Assembly: GCA_948968885.1 (NCBI GenBank)
Contig: CAREUR010000004.1
Location: 427-57,779 of the forward strand
Length of the DNA stretch: 57,353 nucleotides
Origin: an uncultured Eubacteriales bacterium
Lineage (GTDB): Bacteria; Bacillota; Clostridia; Oscillospirales; Acutalibacteraceae
Direction of reading: 5' to 3'
Under the pieces are notes generated by a model. It saw only the letters and a program-made list of their open reading frames with translations, was not told the DNA's origin and did not search any database. Shown here piece by piece: positions 7,717-15,146 of this stretch (positions are counted from its first letter, which is position 1; every line of letters begins with the position of its first letter). The translations under genes and the position numbers were made by a program.

Positions 7717-8507
7717 TTCCCCAACTTTGCCTTCGCGGTTTCAAATCGCTGCACCAAAAGCTGCATTCTGGCGCGGTCTTCGTTCGCCATCCTGTCGTAG
7801 AACTCGCATTTATTTTGCAGATACAAGACCTCAAACTCCATCGCTTTCAAAATGCCAGCTTTCAGCAGGTCTGCGTCATCATCGTACTTGAACACGATTT
7901 TTCTGGTCTCAAATTTATCCGCAAGCCCCTTCATGCCCTTGATGAAGTCAATCGCGTCAAACGATATGCCTCCGCCAAAGCCCACTACGATGCCGGCAGC
8001 CTTAGCTTTCTTTGCAAAATATTTCGAGGTCTCAAAAACTTCCTCTCCATTTATAGCGTCCCGTGTGAGGCCCATGGAGGCCGACAGATCCACCCTTCCA
8101 ATCGAGATAGTGTTCAAAAAGCCTGACCCCTGCTCAAGTATCTCGTCAAAATTCTGCTTGCAAGTCTTCGTCTCGGCGTTTATAATCCACTCAACGTCCG
8201 AAATTTCCTCACCATAGACCTTTTTGGCTGCCCCCACAAATTTTTTCATCGCAAAAGGGCTCTCAATCATTGGCGCCATAATTCCGCTTGCACCTAAAAG
8301 CCTGCACTGATCCAGATCTCGTACAGCCTCGCAGCCTCCAATCTTTATAAACAGCTTCATATCCGCGCGAAAAACAAGCTCGCACAACCGAATCAGCTCG
8401 TCTTTGCGCGATCCCTCTGCCTCAAACTCTGCCTTTACCGCCAAAACGTTGTTCTCGGCCTTCAGGCTTTTTAAAAGCTCCAGCATCCTAGTTTCCAGTT
8501 TGTTCAC
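7713..8507 (-). CDS. HpcH/HpaI aldolase/citrate lyase-like TIM-barrel protein
   Basis: A 264-residue protein whose middle matches the HpcH/HpaI aldolase fold. KLFIKIGGCEAVRDLDQC and GASGIMAPMIESPFAMKKF contain the conserved Glu of the metal site, and FLNTISIGRVDLSASMG is the phosphate- or ligand-binding Gly-Arg-Asp segment typical of this superfamily. Such enzymes make or split 2-keto acid aldols with a divalent metal. The N-terminus is degenerate and the C-terminal 60 residues are helical and charged. GGAGG 8 nt upstream selects GTG 8507 rather than the earlier in-frame GTG. It is coupled to the HAD phosphatase downstream. The substrate is unknown. Confidence 0.7.
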   Translation of the reverse strand: MNKLETRMLELLKSLKAENNVLAVKAEFEAEGSRKDELIRLCELVFRADMKLFIKIGGCEAVRDLDQCRLLGASGIMAPMIESPFAMKKFVGAAKKVYGEEISDVEWIINAETKTCKQNFDEILEQGSGFLNTISIGRVDLSASMGLTRDAINGEEVFETSKYFAKKAKAAGIVVGFGGGISFDAIDFIKGMKGLADKFETRKIVFKYDDDADLLKAGILKAMEFEVLYLQNKCEFYDRMANEDRARMQLLVQRFETAKAKLGK

Positions 8508-8604
8508 AATGACTCCCTCCACATCGACATCCTTAGCATTTCAAGTAAAATCAAAATCTCCAAAATTGATTTCTGCATATTTAAGTATACCACAAACCCT
8601 GAAC

Positions 8605-8634
8605 ATTTTAAAGCCCGGCGCCAGCCCTTGTCAA
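8605..8634 (-). promoter_or_regulatory. Sigma-A-type promoter for the aldolase-HAD pair
   Basis: On the minus strand TTGACA is followed after 18 nt by TAAAAT, about 100 nt upstream of the GTG start. The intervening GC-rich GGCGCC lies in the spacer. Confidence 0.6.
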
Positions 8635-8642
8635 TATAAGAC

Positions 8643-9518
8643 TCACTCTAAACCGCGAAGATGCAGCTCGTTTGAGAGATACGCGAACTGTTTTATGGAC
8701 AAATTTTCGGCCCGTTTGGTTTGCAAAATCCCTAGCCGCTCAAAAATTTCCATAAGCTCGGTTTTGGGCATGGCTATAGCGTTCCCGCCGCTCAGTGCGT
8801 TTATTACCGTTTTTCGCCTCTGCAAGAACGCCATTTTTATCACTTTAAAAAATAGCTCTTCGCTTAAGACCTTGCACGGCGGGCTTTTTCGGACATTCAA
8901 TTTGACCACCGCTGAGTCTACCTTTGGCTGTGGCATGAAGCTTCCTTTTTTTACGCCAAACAAGAGCTCTGGCTCTGCGTAATAGTTCACCGCGAGGCTT
9001 ATGCTGCCGGTTTTTCTGCTCTCTGCCCCGGCACAGAGCCTTTGTGCGACTTCTTTTTGGACCATCACGGTTATTGCGGCTAGTCCTAGTTTTTCTTCGA
9101 GCAACCGCATTAAAACTGGCGACGTAATGTAATACGGCAAGTTTGCGCACACAACCACGTTCATGCCCGAAAATTCGGCCTTTAGCAGCTTTTTTAAATC
9201 CACTTTCATTATGTCGTCGTTGATGATTTTTGCATTATTAAAGTCTGCAAGAGTCTCGCTTAAAATGGGGATCAGCCGCTTATCGAGCTCTACCGCAACC
9301 ACTTTTGGCGCCCTCTTGGCTAGCTCGCAGGTGAGCACGCCTATTCCGGGGCCTATTTCTAGCACTCCTGTGTTTTCCTGCTCGGCGCCGCATAATTCCG
9401 CCATTTTGGGGCTGATGGTTGGGTTTATCAAAAAATTTTGCCCCAGCGCCTTCGAAAAGCTAAACCCATGCCTTGCCAAAATCTGCTTTATTGTGCCAAT
9501 GTCCGATAACTTGCCCAT
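8643..9518 (-). CDS. rsmA: 16S rRNA dimethyladenosine transferase RsmA/KsgA
   Basis: A 291-residue S-adenosylmethionine-dependent enzyme that dimethylates two adjacent adenines in helix 45 of 16S rRNA during small-subunit maturation. Visible motifs are FSKALGQNFLINP at the N-terminus, the SAM-binding LEIGPGIGVLTCELA followed by VAVELDKRL, and the catalytic ANLPYYITSPVL. The C-terminal helical domain (MAFLQRRKTVINAL) is also standard. Length is normal. GGGAG before ATG 9518 supports the start. The gene is divergent from the dCMP deaminase gene. Confidence 0.96.
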   Translation of the reverse strand: MGKLSDIGTIKQILARHGFSFSKALGQNFLINPTISPKMAELCGAEQENTGVLEIGPGIGVLTCELAKRAPKVVAVELDKRLIPILSETLADFNNAKIINDDIMKVDLKKLLKAEFSGMNVVVCANLPYYITSPVLMRLLEEKLGLAAITVMVQKEVAQRLCAGAESRKTGSISLAVNYYAEPELLFGVKKGSFMPQPKVDSAVVKLNVRKSPPCKVLSEELFFKVIKMAFLQRRKTVINALSGGNAIAMPKTELMEIFERLGILQTKRAENLSIKQFAYLSNELHLRGLE

Positions 9519-9570
9519 TTCGTCTTCTCCCGCCGCCTCTATTAGCTCTTTTCGATAAACTCTTTTTTCT

Positions 9571-9579
9571 ATTATAGCA
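9571..9579 (-). promoter_or_regulatory. Extended -10 promoter of rsmA
   Basis: On the minus strand TGCTATAAT forms an extended -10 (TGnTATAAT). A TTGGCA-like -35 lies at short spacing (15 nt) upstream. Confidence 0.5.
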
Positions 9580-9601
9580 TAATTTAAACTGTGCCAAAAG
9601 A

Positions 9602-9630
9602 TTGCTTCTTGTAGAAAAATATTTTATAAT
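9602..9630 (+). promoter_or_regulatory. Promoter of the dCMP deaminase gene
   Basis: TTGCTT, 17 nt spacer, TATAAT. The -10 is perfect, the -35 weak. The GGGGGG ribosome binding site follows shortly before ATG 9658. Confidence 0.55.
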
Positions 9631-9657
9631 GATTTTATCTGGGGGGCTCGTCTTTTT

Positions 9658-10146
9658 ATGGAGAGAATTAATAAAGAAAATTATTATCTGGACATCGCTC
9701 AAACCGTGCTGGAACGCGGAACTTGCATGCGTCGGAATTTTGGCGCTATCATCGTTAAGAACGATCAGATCGTCTCTTCGGGCTATACTGGCGCGCCTAG
9801 AGGCCGCAAAAACTGCTCCGACGTGGGACATTGTACTCGCGAAATTTTAAATATCCCTCGTGGTGAGCGTTATGAGCTTTGCAGGTCTGTCCATGCCGAA
9901 GCCAACGCCATTATTCATGCTGCTAGGAACGACATGATAGGCGCCACCTTGTATTTGGTGGGTAGGGAGGCTTCTTCTGGCGAACACGTCAAGGACACTT
10001 GCTCTTGCTCTATGTGCAAACGGCTTATTATCAACGCTGGCATCCGTTTCGTTGTTGTTCGCATCGATGAAACTAATTTTAGGACCTTTGACGTGGACGA
10101 CTGGGTCGCGGACGATGAATCTTTGGCCGGAAAAACGGGGTATTGA
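9658..10146 (+). CDS. Deoxycytidylate (dCMP) deaminase, ComEB-like
   Basis: A 162-residue zinc-dependent deaminase converting dCMP to dUMP, the substrate of thymidylate synthase. The zinc site is seen as SVHAEANAIIHAA (His and catalytic Glu) and CSCSMCKRLIINAG (two Cys ligands). The N-terminal TCMRRNFGAIIVKNDQIVSSGY and APRGRKNC are the usual dCMP deaminase segments. Strong GGGGGG ribosome binding site. In the same window thyX and tmk supply the next steps to dTDP, although they are 24 kb away. Probably co-transcribed with the following membrane protein gene (36-nt gap). Confidence 0.92.
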   Translation: MERINKENYYLDIAQTVLERGTCMRRNFGAIIVKNDQIVSSGYTGAPRGRKNCSDVGHCTREILNIPRGERYELCRSVHAEANAIIHAARNDMIGATLYLVGREASSGEHVKDTCSCSMCKRLIINAGIRFVVVRIDETNFRTFDVDDWVADDESLAGKTGY

Positions 10147-10182
10147 GAACATTCATTTTAACTTTGCAAGAGGAGATTTTTT

Positions 10183-10719
10183 ATGAATCCTGGGTATAAA
10201 TTGGGTTTGCGGGCCATTAAAACTGCCATTTCGGTGTTTTTTTGCCTTTTGATCGCGCTTATTTTTAATCGGACCGACACTTTGTTTGCAAGCATCGCTG
10301 CTATCATCTGCCTGCAGCCGACTTATAATAAAACCTTTAGTTCGGGCTTGCAGCGCTTGGTTGGAACTTTGGTTGGCGGCATTGTGGGGTATTTGATTAT
10401 TTTGACGATTTATAAGCTGCCGTTTAGAGAGGTTACCACTTTGTTTATTGCGCCTTTTTCGATTCTGATGGTGATTTACATCTGCAACGTGATTAATCAG
10501 CCGGCCTCTGTTAGCATTTCTTGCATCGTTGTTCTGAGCGTCGTCATGTGGCCGGACGGGAATATCTCCACTGCCTTCATGTACGTTGTGAACCGCATGC
10601 TCGACACCAGCATGGGCATTATCGTTGCGATGCTGGTTAATCGCTTTACTTTTACTAAGCGCAGCAAAAGTCGTGAAAATAAATCACACGAGCTGGATAT
10701 AAATCGGCATAATTGCTAG
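10183..10719 (+). CDS. FUSC/aromatic acid exporter-like membrane protein
   Basis: A 178-residue integral membrane protein of the DUF939/ArAE_1 type. It starts YKLGLRAIKTAISVFFCLLI and has a FASIAAIICLQPTYNKTF segment and LVGTLVGGIVGYLI, all hallmarks of the FUSC N-terminal domain, with four or five membrane helices and a short basic tail. It lacks the long C-terminal cytoplasmic domain of full-size family members, as many Firmicute versions do. Transport of aromatic acids is inferred from family relatives, not shown. GAGGAG is well placed before the ATG. Confidence 0.8.
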   Translation: MNPGYKLGLRAIKTAISVFFCLLIALIFNRTDTLFASIAAIICLQPTYNKTFSSGLQRLVGTLVGGIVGYLIILTIYKLPFREVTTLFIAPFSILMVIYICNVINQPASVSISCIVVLSVVMWPDGNISTAFMYVVNRMLDTSMGIIVAMLVNRFTFTKRSKSRENKSHELDINRHNC

Positions 10720-10744
10720 AGTCTCGCCATTTTTATTTTGCACG

Positions 10745-10773
10745 TTGACTTTATTTTTAAAGTGTTTTATAAT
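10745..10773 (+). promoter_or_regulatory. Sigma-A promoter of galU
   Basis: TTGACT, 17 nt, TATAAT: five of six and six of six consensus matches at optimal spacing, 40 nt upstream of the galU start. Confidence 0.8.
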
Positions 10774-10812
10774 CTTTTTTGATTTGTTTAAAATTTGAGG
10801 ACTGAGGATTGC

Positions 10813-11682
10813 ATGAAGATTACGAAGGCTGTGATTCCGGCGGCCGGCCTGGGCACTAGGGTTTTGCCTGCTACAAAGGCTCTGCCAAAAGAGATGTTGC
10901 CTATTGTGGATAAACCCGCTATTCAATATATTGTTGAAGAAGCCGTTGCTTCGGGGATTATAGATATTTTAATAATTACAAACCGCGGCAAGGAGCTCAT
11001 TGAGGATCATTTTGACCGCTCACCAGAACTTGAGCAACGCATCTTAAACTGCGGAAAAGTCGAGCTGGCTGACGATCTTGCCAGGATTTCTAAACTTGCT
11101 AATATTTATTTTTTGCGCCAGAAGGAGACTTTGGGCTTGGGTCACGCCGTGAACTGTGCACGCTCCTTTGTTGGCAGCGACGCTTTTGCCGTTCTTTATG
11201 GCGACGATGTTATTATTGGCGACGATCCAGCTTGCGCGCAGCTTATTCGCGTTTATCAGGAGTTCGGGCGCGCTGTTTTGGGCATTAACAAGGTCCCCGC
11301 GGCGGATATCTCTAAGTACAGCTCCTTGAGGGTTGATCACATTAAGGAAAATATTTTTTCTTGCACCGATATGATCGAAAAACCCGCGAAGGATCAGGTC
11401 ATGTCGCTGTACTCGATTTTGGGAAGGTGCATTTTGACACCGGATATTTTTGATATTTTGGACACCATAAAGCCCGGTGTTGGTGGAGAAATTCAGCTGA
11501 CAGACGCTATTAAGGTTCTTGCGAATACTGTGGGCGTTACGGCTGTGGAGTTCACCGGCGTGCGCTACGATATGGGCAATAAGTTGGGCATTTTGAAGGC
11601 TTGTATCGAGGTCGGGTTAAGGCATCCAGAAATTGGGGCTGACTTCAAAACTTATTTAAAAGACATTGCTAGCCGCATTTAG
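10813..11682 (+). CDS. galU: UTP-glucose-1-phosphate uridylyltransferase
   Basis: A 289-residue nucleotidyltransferase that makes UDP-glucose from UTP and glucose-1-phosphate for glycolipid, teichoic acid and polysaccharide synthesis. The N-terminal signature AVIPAAGLGTRVLPATKALP, followed by KEMLPIVDKPAIQYIVEEA, is diagnostic. Sugar-nucleotide binding and catalytic segments include LGLGHAVNCA, AVLYGDDV and the EKP and GEIQLTDAI blocks. An in-frame TTG at 10795 is ignored because GAGG lies correctly before ATG 10813. It ends in TAG and is followed by a clear terminator. Confidence 0.96.
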   Translation: MKITKAVIPAAGLGTRVLPATKALPKEMLPIVDKPAIQYIVEEAVASGIIDILIITNRGKELIEDHFDRSPELEQRILNCGKVELADDLARISKLANIYFLRQKETLGLGHAVNCARSFVGSDAFAVLYGDDVIIGDDPACAQLIRVYQEFGRAVLGINKVPAADISKYSSLRVDHIKENIFSCTDMIEKPAKDQVMSLYSILGRCILTPDIFDILDTIKPGVGGEIQLTDAIKVLANTVGVTAVEFTGVRYDMGNKLGILKACIEVGLRHPEIGADFKTYLKDIASRI

Positions 11683-11698
11683 GGCGGTTTAATTGATA

Positions 11699-11736
11699 AA
11701 AGGATCGCCGGTAATTTTGGTGATCCTTAATTTTTT
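11699..11736 (+). terminator. Bidirectional terminator between galU and spoIIQ
   Basis: Stem AAGGATCGCC / GGTGATCCTT (one mismatch) with loop GGTAATTTT, followed by AATTTTTTG on plus and TTTTATCAA on minus. Serves galU and possibly the convergent spoIIQ. Confidence 0.8.
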
Positions 11737-11746
11737 GTTCTTGCTT

Positions 11747-12475
11747 TTATCCTAAAATCTCTTTCGGGTTGATAAATTTGCCGTCTTTTTTTATGGCCAA
11801 GTGCAGGTGATATCCGTCGGCTGCCTCGCAGGGGCTGTCGTTGATTGAGGCTATTTCTTGCCCTGCTTCTACTGTGTCGTTCGCGTTGACCAAGGTTGTC
11901 TCGCCCAGACCCGAATAATACGCAACAAAGCCGCCCTCGTGCTCCACCACCATGGTAGTGCCATATAACGGATCGTTATATATTTCCTTGACTTTACCAT
12001 TTGTAATCGATTTTATCTTGCTTCCTTGCTCGGCCGCTAGGTCGATTCCCTCGTGTGTGCGCCAGTCCTTCAACGTCTTCGAAAATACCGGGTTCTCTCC
12101 GCTAAAGTCTTTGATTATGTCCTTCGAGGTCGGGTAAACGATGATACCGCTCGCCTGCGCATTTACCGAGACACTCTGCTGCTCGTCCGATTCCTGCGCT
12201 GGTCTTGAGCGGCTCATTTGTTTTGATTCACTGTTGGCGTTGCTTGTTGGCTTTCTTGCTGTGTTTTTGGCCGAATTCTCTGTTTTAACCTTATATTTTG
12301 GCGAGACGTTCGACACATTTACGTCATCGTCCGGCCCAGTAAAGCGCTTTATGCTATCATAAGTAGTCCAGCCGGCAACCCCCACCGCCAAAATGCAGAT
12401 CCCCAGCGCTACGTAAAAATTGATGCCTTTCTTTTTATTTTTTTCTTTCGCGTCATTTATTTTTATCTCGTTCAT
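11747..12475 (-). CDS. spoIIQ: SpoIIQ-type forespore M23/LytM protein
   Basis: A 242-residue forespore membrane protein. It has a short lysine-rich cytoplasmic N-terminus, one membrane helix (about residues 18-37), a polar Ser/Asn/Gln linker and a C-terminal LytM domain. The segment VFSKTLKDWRTHEGIDLAAE is characteristic of clostridial SpoIIQ. Zinc ligands HEGID and HLHL are both present, unlike Bacillus SpoIIQ, which lacks a complete site, so it may retain endopeptidase activity. SpoIIQ binds SpoIIIAH (encoded at 47864-48451) to form the channel between the two sporangial compartments. Start ATG 12475 follows GGAGG with 11-nt spacing; a TTG two codons upstream is possible. Confidence 0.8.
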   Translation of the reverse strand: MNEIKINDAKEKNKKKGINFYVALGICILAVGVAGWTTYDSIKRFTGPDDDVNVSNVSPKYKVKTENSAKNTARKPTSNANSESKQMSRSRPAQESDEQQSVSVNAQASGIIVYPTSKDIIKDFSGENPVFSKTLKDWRTHEGIDLAAEQGSKIKSITNGKVKEIYNDPLYGTTMVVEHEGGFVAYYSGLGETTLVNANDTVEAGQEIASINDSPCEAADGYHLHLAIKKDGKFINPKEILG

Positions 12476-12598
12476 TTTCAACAGCACCTCCGAGTATATC
12501 TTTACCGGAAAAATGCCGCTGTATGCACCATAAAATAAAATTTTTGCTAGATAAACTTAGGTCGCAAGTACATTGTTTTTTACGCAGCCTCAACGCAA

Positions 12599-13024
12599 TC
12601 AAACGCAGATCATATCTTTAAACTTTTCGAAAGTCTTCTCGCCGATGCCCGAGACATTCTTTATCTCCTCAATGTCCGAAAATCTGCCAATCTTCGTCCT
12701 ATATTCTATAATCTTTTTCGCCGTCGTCGGGCCGATTCCGTTTAGCCTCTCGTCCAGTTCGTCCGCCGTAGCTGCGTTAATGTTCACCTTTGAAGAATCT
12801 CCACTTGAGCTCTGCGCATCATTGCCGCTAGTGCTCGAACTCATACCAGTTTCAGAAGCCTCACTTGCACCACCGGCTGCGCTGCCTTGCGTGTCGGAGT
12901 CCACGTAAATCACCGACGGAATCGATATCGTCGGAATAAAAAACGCGTTATAAAATAAAATCCCGGCGCACAGCACAAGCGCCACAATAATCAATATTTT
13001 TTCGTGATTTTCCTTTACGTCCAT
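12599..13024 (-). CDS. ComEA-like helix-hairpin-helix protein
   Basis: A 141-residue protein with an N-terminal membrane helix (ILIIVALVLCAGILFYNAFF), a Ser/Gly-rich spacer of about 45 residues and a C-terminal ComEA helix-hairpin-helix unit. That unit reads VNINAATADELDERLNGIGP, then TAKKIIEYR and IGRFSDIEEIKNVSGIGEKT. ComEA proteins bind DNA outside the cell during uptake, but short membrane-anchored versions are widespread in Clostridia without known competence. No other competence pilus genes are in the window apart from the housekeeping ComEB-like deaminase. Start ATG 13024 with GGGGGAG upstream; divergent from the SASP gene. Confidence 0.85.
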   Translation of the reverse strand: MDVKENHEKILIIVALVLCAGILFYNAFFIPTISIPSVIYVDSDTQGSAAGGASEASETGMSSSTSGNDAQSSSGDSSKVNINAATADELDERLNGIGPTTAKKIIEYRTKIGRFSDIEEIKNVSGIGEKTFEKFKDMICV

Positions 13025-13327
13025 TGCACGACTCCCCCAAGTATTTTACGTTTCTAATACAAATTTTATATTATAATTTGAAAATTGTAAACCAATCAAG
13101 CTCAAAAAATCGCTCTAAATATGAATATTATCTTTTTAATTTTGCAAAATATTTATATCATAATTTTTTGCTTTACTATTTGTATAATTACCCATCAAAA
13201 TTACAAAAATCCTAGATAAACCCAAAATTTTATCCGCAAATTTCCGATAATAATCCGCTCTTTTTTTGCAAATAATATTAGTGCAAACGCAAATAATATC
13301 TGTATTTTTGAAAAGGAGTGAATGATT
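13025..13327. repeat. AT-rich divergent intergenic region with 11-bp direct repeat
   Basis: This gap of 303 bases separates the ComEA-like gene (minus) from the SASP gene (plus). It is extremely AT-rich. Near the SASP it holds two exact copies of GCAAATAATAT at 13268-13278 and 13289-13299, 21 nt apart. SASP genes normally use sigma-G promoters; the second copy resembles a -10 (AATAATA) but no convincing -35 is present. Confidence 0.5.
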
Positions 13328-13519
13328 ATGGCTAAGAATTCAGTCGTTGTCCCAGAGGCTCGTAAGGCTCTTGATAAGTTTAAGATGGAAGCTGCTAACG
13401 AAGTCGGCGTGAATCTTAAAGAAGGCTACAATGGCGAATTAACTTCTAGAGAAGCCGGTTCTGTCGGTGGCCAGATGGTTAAAAAAATGATAGAGCAATA
13501 CGAAAATAACATGAAGTAA
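13328..13519 (+). CDS. Alpha/beta-type small acid-soluble spore protein
   Basis: A 63-residue SASP that coats DNA in dormant spores and is degraded at germination. The protein reads MAKNSVVVPEARKALDKFK followed by MEAANEVGVNL, which contains the Glu-Ala germination-protease site equivalent to the E-IASE motif. The C-terminal half has GELTSREAGSVGGQMVKKM, the conserved family signature. AAAGGAG precedes two in-frame ATGs; the second (13328) has better 9-nt spacing and gives the usual MA- start. Expressed in the forespore in known relatives. A strong terminator follows. Confidence 0.95.
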   Translation: MAKNSVVVPEARKALDKFKMEAANEVGVNLKEGYNGELTSREAGSVGGQMVKKMIEQYENNMK

Positions 13520-13539
13520 GTTAACTGAACATATCAAAA

Positions 13540-13571
13540 AGCCCTCATTAATCGCAATGAGGGCTACTTTT
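13540..13571 (+). terminator. Terminator after SASP gene
   Basis: Perfect 10-bp stem AGCCCTCATT / AATGAGGGCT with a 6-nt loop, followed by ACTTTTATT. Confidence 0.88.
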
Positions 13572-13613
13572 ATTCAAAAAAGTGACCAAATATGTGATAA
13601 TTGGTCACCTTTT
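13572..13613 (-). terminator. Terminator of the rpmG-rplA operon
   Basis: Stem AAAAGGTGACCAA / TTGGTCACTTTT as read on the minus strand (single bulge), followed there by TTTTTTGAATAAAA. Confidence 0.85.
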
Positions 13614-13627
13614 CTATATGCTATATT

Positions 13628-14323
13628 TTATACCCCAACTTTGTTAGGATTAAGCGCAATGCCCGGCCCCATGGTAGATGAAATCACACAAGACTTAATA
13701 TATTGCCCTTTTGCTGCCGCCGGTTTTGCCTTTACAATCGCACCAAGCAAGGCATCAAAGTTCTCAACAAGCTTATCTTTGCCAAAAGAAGCCTTACCGA
13801 TCATGCAGTGGATAATATTCGTTTTATCCAGCCGGTACTCAATCTTACCAGATTTAGCTTCTCTAATGGCCTTAGCAATATCCGGCGCAACCGTACCAGC
13901 CTTCGGGTTTGGCATCAAGCCCCTCGGGCCCAAAACTTTACCCAGCCGGCCAACAAGCGCCATCATATCTGGCGTAGTGATAAGCACATCAAAGTCCATC
14001 CAGCCTTCGTTTTGGATCTTCGTGACCATTTCCTCTGCGCCCACAAAGTCCGCACCGGCTTCTTGCGCTAATTTAGTATTTTCACCCTTACAAATGGCCA
14101 ACACTCTAATATTCTTGCCGGTTCCATTAGGCAAAACAATGGCTCCGCGCACCTGCTGGTCCGCATGCCGAGAGTCAACCCCCAGCTTAACGTGAACCTC
14201 AACAGTTTCGTCAAACTTAGCCGTGGCCGTCTTAACGCAAAGATCCAAGGCCTCGTCAGTATCATATAATTTAGTTTTGTCGATAAGCTTCGTGCTATCA
14301 ACATATTTTTTACCGTGTTTCAT
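13628..14323 (-). CDS. rplA: 50S ribosomal protein L1
   Basis: A 231-residue ribosomal protein forming the L1 stalk on the large subunit and, in many bacteria, the translational repressor of its own operon. Recognised by KYVDSTKLIDKTKLYDTDEA, VEVHVKLGVDSRHADQQVRG, LPNGTGKNIRVLAIC, GLMPNPKAGTVAPDI and the C-terminal SSTMGPGI. Length is typical. GGGAGG precedes the ATG. It is the last gene before the terminator; rplJ and rplL do not follow, unlike the common rplKAJL order, so L10-L7/L12 must lie elsewhere. Confidence 0.97.
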   Translation of the reverse strand: MKHGKKYVDSTKLIDKTKLYDTDEALDLCVKTATAKFDETVEVHVKLGVDSRHADQQVRGAIVLPNGTGKNIRVLAICKGENTKLAQEAGADFVGAEEMVTKIQNEGWMDFDVLITTPDMMALVGRLGKVLGPRGLMPNPKAGTVAPDIAKAIREAKSGKIEYRLDKTNIIHCMIGKASFGKDKLVENFDALLGAIVKAKPAAAKGQYIKSCVISSTMGPGIALNPNKVGV

Positions 14324-14342
14324 TGGTTTTCCTCCCTATTAA

Positions 14343-14371
14343 GTGGTAAAATCGGATTTCTGTCCTCCCAC
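14343..14371 (-). promoter_or_regulatory. Candidate L1-binding leader hairpin before rplA
   Basis: The transcript folds as GTGG-GAGGA ... TCC-GATTTTA-CCAC, a GTGG/CCAC closing stem with an asymmetric internal loop immediately upstream of the rplA ribosome binding site. The same plan occurs before rplK (14827-14871). L1 repression through such a structure is known in other bacteria; here it is inferred. Confidence 0.5.
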
Positions 14372-14380
14372 CCGGGTAAA

Positions 14381-14806
14381 TCAATCGATTACTTCTATGC
14401 CCATGCTACGCGCCGTACCGGCAATCATACTCATCGCAGTGTCGACATTTGCAGCATTCAGGTCTTGCATCTTCTGTTCAGCAATCTTTTTGACTTGTTC
14501 GCGGGTAATTTTTGCAACCTTATTTTTATTCGGAACGCCTGAACCGCTTTCAATTCCGCAAGCCTTTTTAATAAGCACAGCGGCCGGCGGAGTTTTCGTC
14601 ACAAAAGTGAACGAGCGATCGGCGTAAACCGTAATGACAACAGGGATAATCAGCCCTGCGTCGTTCTTTGTGCGTTCATTAAACTCCTTAGTGAACGCCA
14701 TGATATTAACACCGTGCTGACCAAGCGCCGGACCAACAGGTGGCGCCGGAGTTGCCTTGCCAGCAGGAATTTGCAGCTTAATAAAGCCAGTGACTTTTTG
14801 AGCCAT
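14381..14806 (-). CDS. rplK: 50S ribosomal protein L11
   Basis: A 141-residue protein of the GTPase-associated centre that binds 23S rRNA near L10. Diagnostic segments are VTGFIKLQIPAGKATPAPPV with GPALGQHGVNIMAF at the N-terminus, and AGTARSMGIEV at the C-terminus. The open frame extends 35 codons upstream, but GGAGGTG lies directly before ATG 14806 and the preceding sequence forms the leader hairpin, so 14806 is the start. It lies between nusG and rplA, in the same direction as both. Confidence 0.97.
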   Translation of the reverse strand: MAQKVTGFIKLQIPAGKATPAPPVGPALGQHGVNIMAFTKEFNERTKNDAGLIIPVVITVYADRSFTFVTKTPPAAVLIKKACGIESGSGVPNKNKVAKITREQVKKIAEQKMQDLNAANVDTAMSMIAGTARSMGIEVID

Positions 14807-14826
14807 TTTTTGCACCTCCAAAATTT

Positions 14827-14871
14827 GTGGTAAAATGCGGAACCAGTTCAAAGTTTTCTGGCTCCTCCCAC
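14827..14871 (-). promoter_or_regulatory. Candidate L1-binding leader hairpin before rplK
   Basis: GTGGGAGGAGCCAG pairs with CTGGTTCC and the final CCAC of the segment, leaving the unpaired strand GCATTTTA. The loop is AAAACTTTGAA. It shares the GTGGGAGGA start and TTTTACCAC end with the element before rplA. Confidence 0.5.
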
Positions 14872-14939
14872 CCGTAGGCATAAAGCCTACATTGTGACGA
14901 ACAGATATCAACCGCGCGCTATCGAAATCTTAACCTCTT

Positions 14940-15096
14940 GGCCCTTTCGAGTTTTTGGATCCTTTTGAGCCCTTGTCCCCTTGCGCACTTTCGCGCACCT
15001 TGACTATTGCACCTCTATGGGCTCATCTTGACCTTCTTGATTACCTTGCTCATCTGGCCCTCTTGCCTTTTTGGATCCCCTTTGCTCCTTGACCCC
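14940..15096. repeat. Two imperfect 41-bp direct repeats in the nusG-rplK spacer
   Basis: Copies at about 14940-14980 and 15057-15096 share GGCCCT, TTTTTGGATCC and a CCTTG-CCCC end in register. The whole spacer (14872-15146) is strongly strand-biased: pyrimidine-rich on plus, so the nusG-rplK transcript is rich in AAGG, GGGG and CAAG here. No open frame with a start was found. Confidence 0.55.
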
Positions 15097-15146
15097 TCAT
15101 TAGCGCCCTTGCACTGTTCAAAAATACCGTTCATCACAAAAATAAA

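Noticed and set aside
13024..13215. 63-codon plus-strand frame
   Set aside because: Phe/Tyr/Leu/Asn-only composition from AT-rich intergenic DNA, no ribosome binding site.
14990..15090. Collagen-like minus-strand reading (DEQGNQEGQDE)
   Set aside because: About 28 codons between stops with no start codon; explained by the purine-rich repeats.
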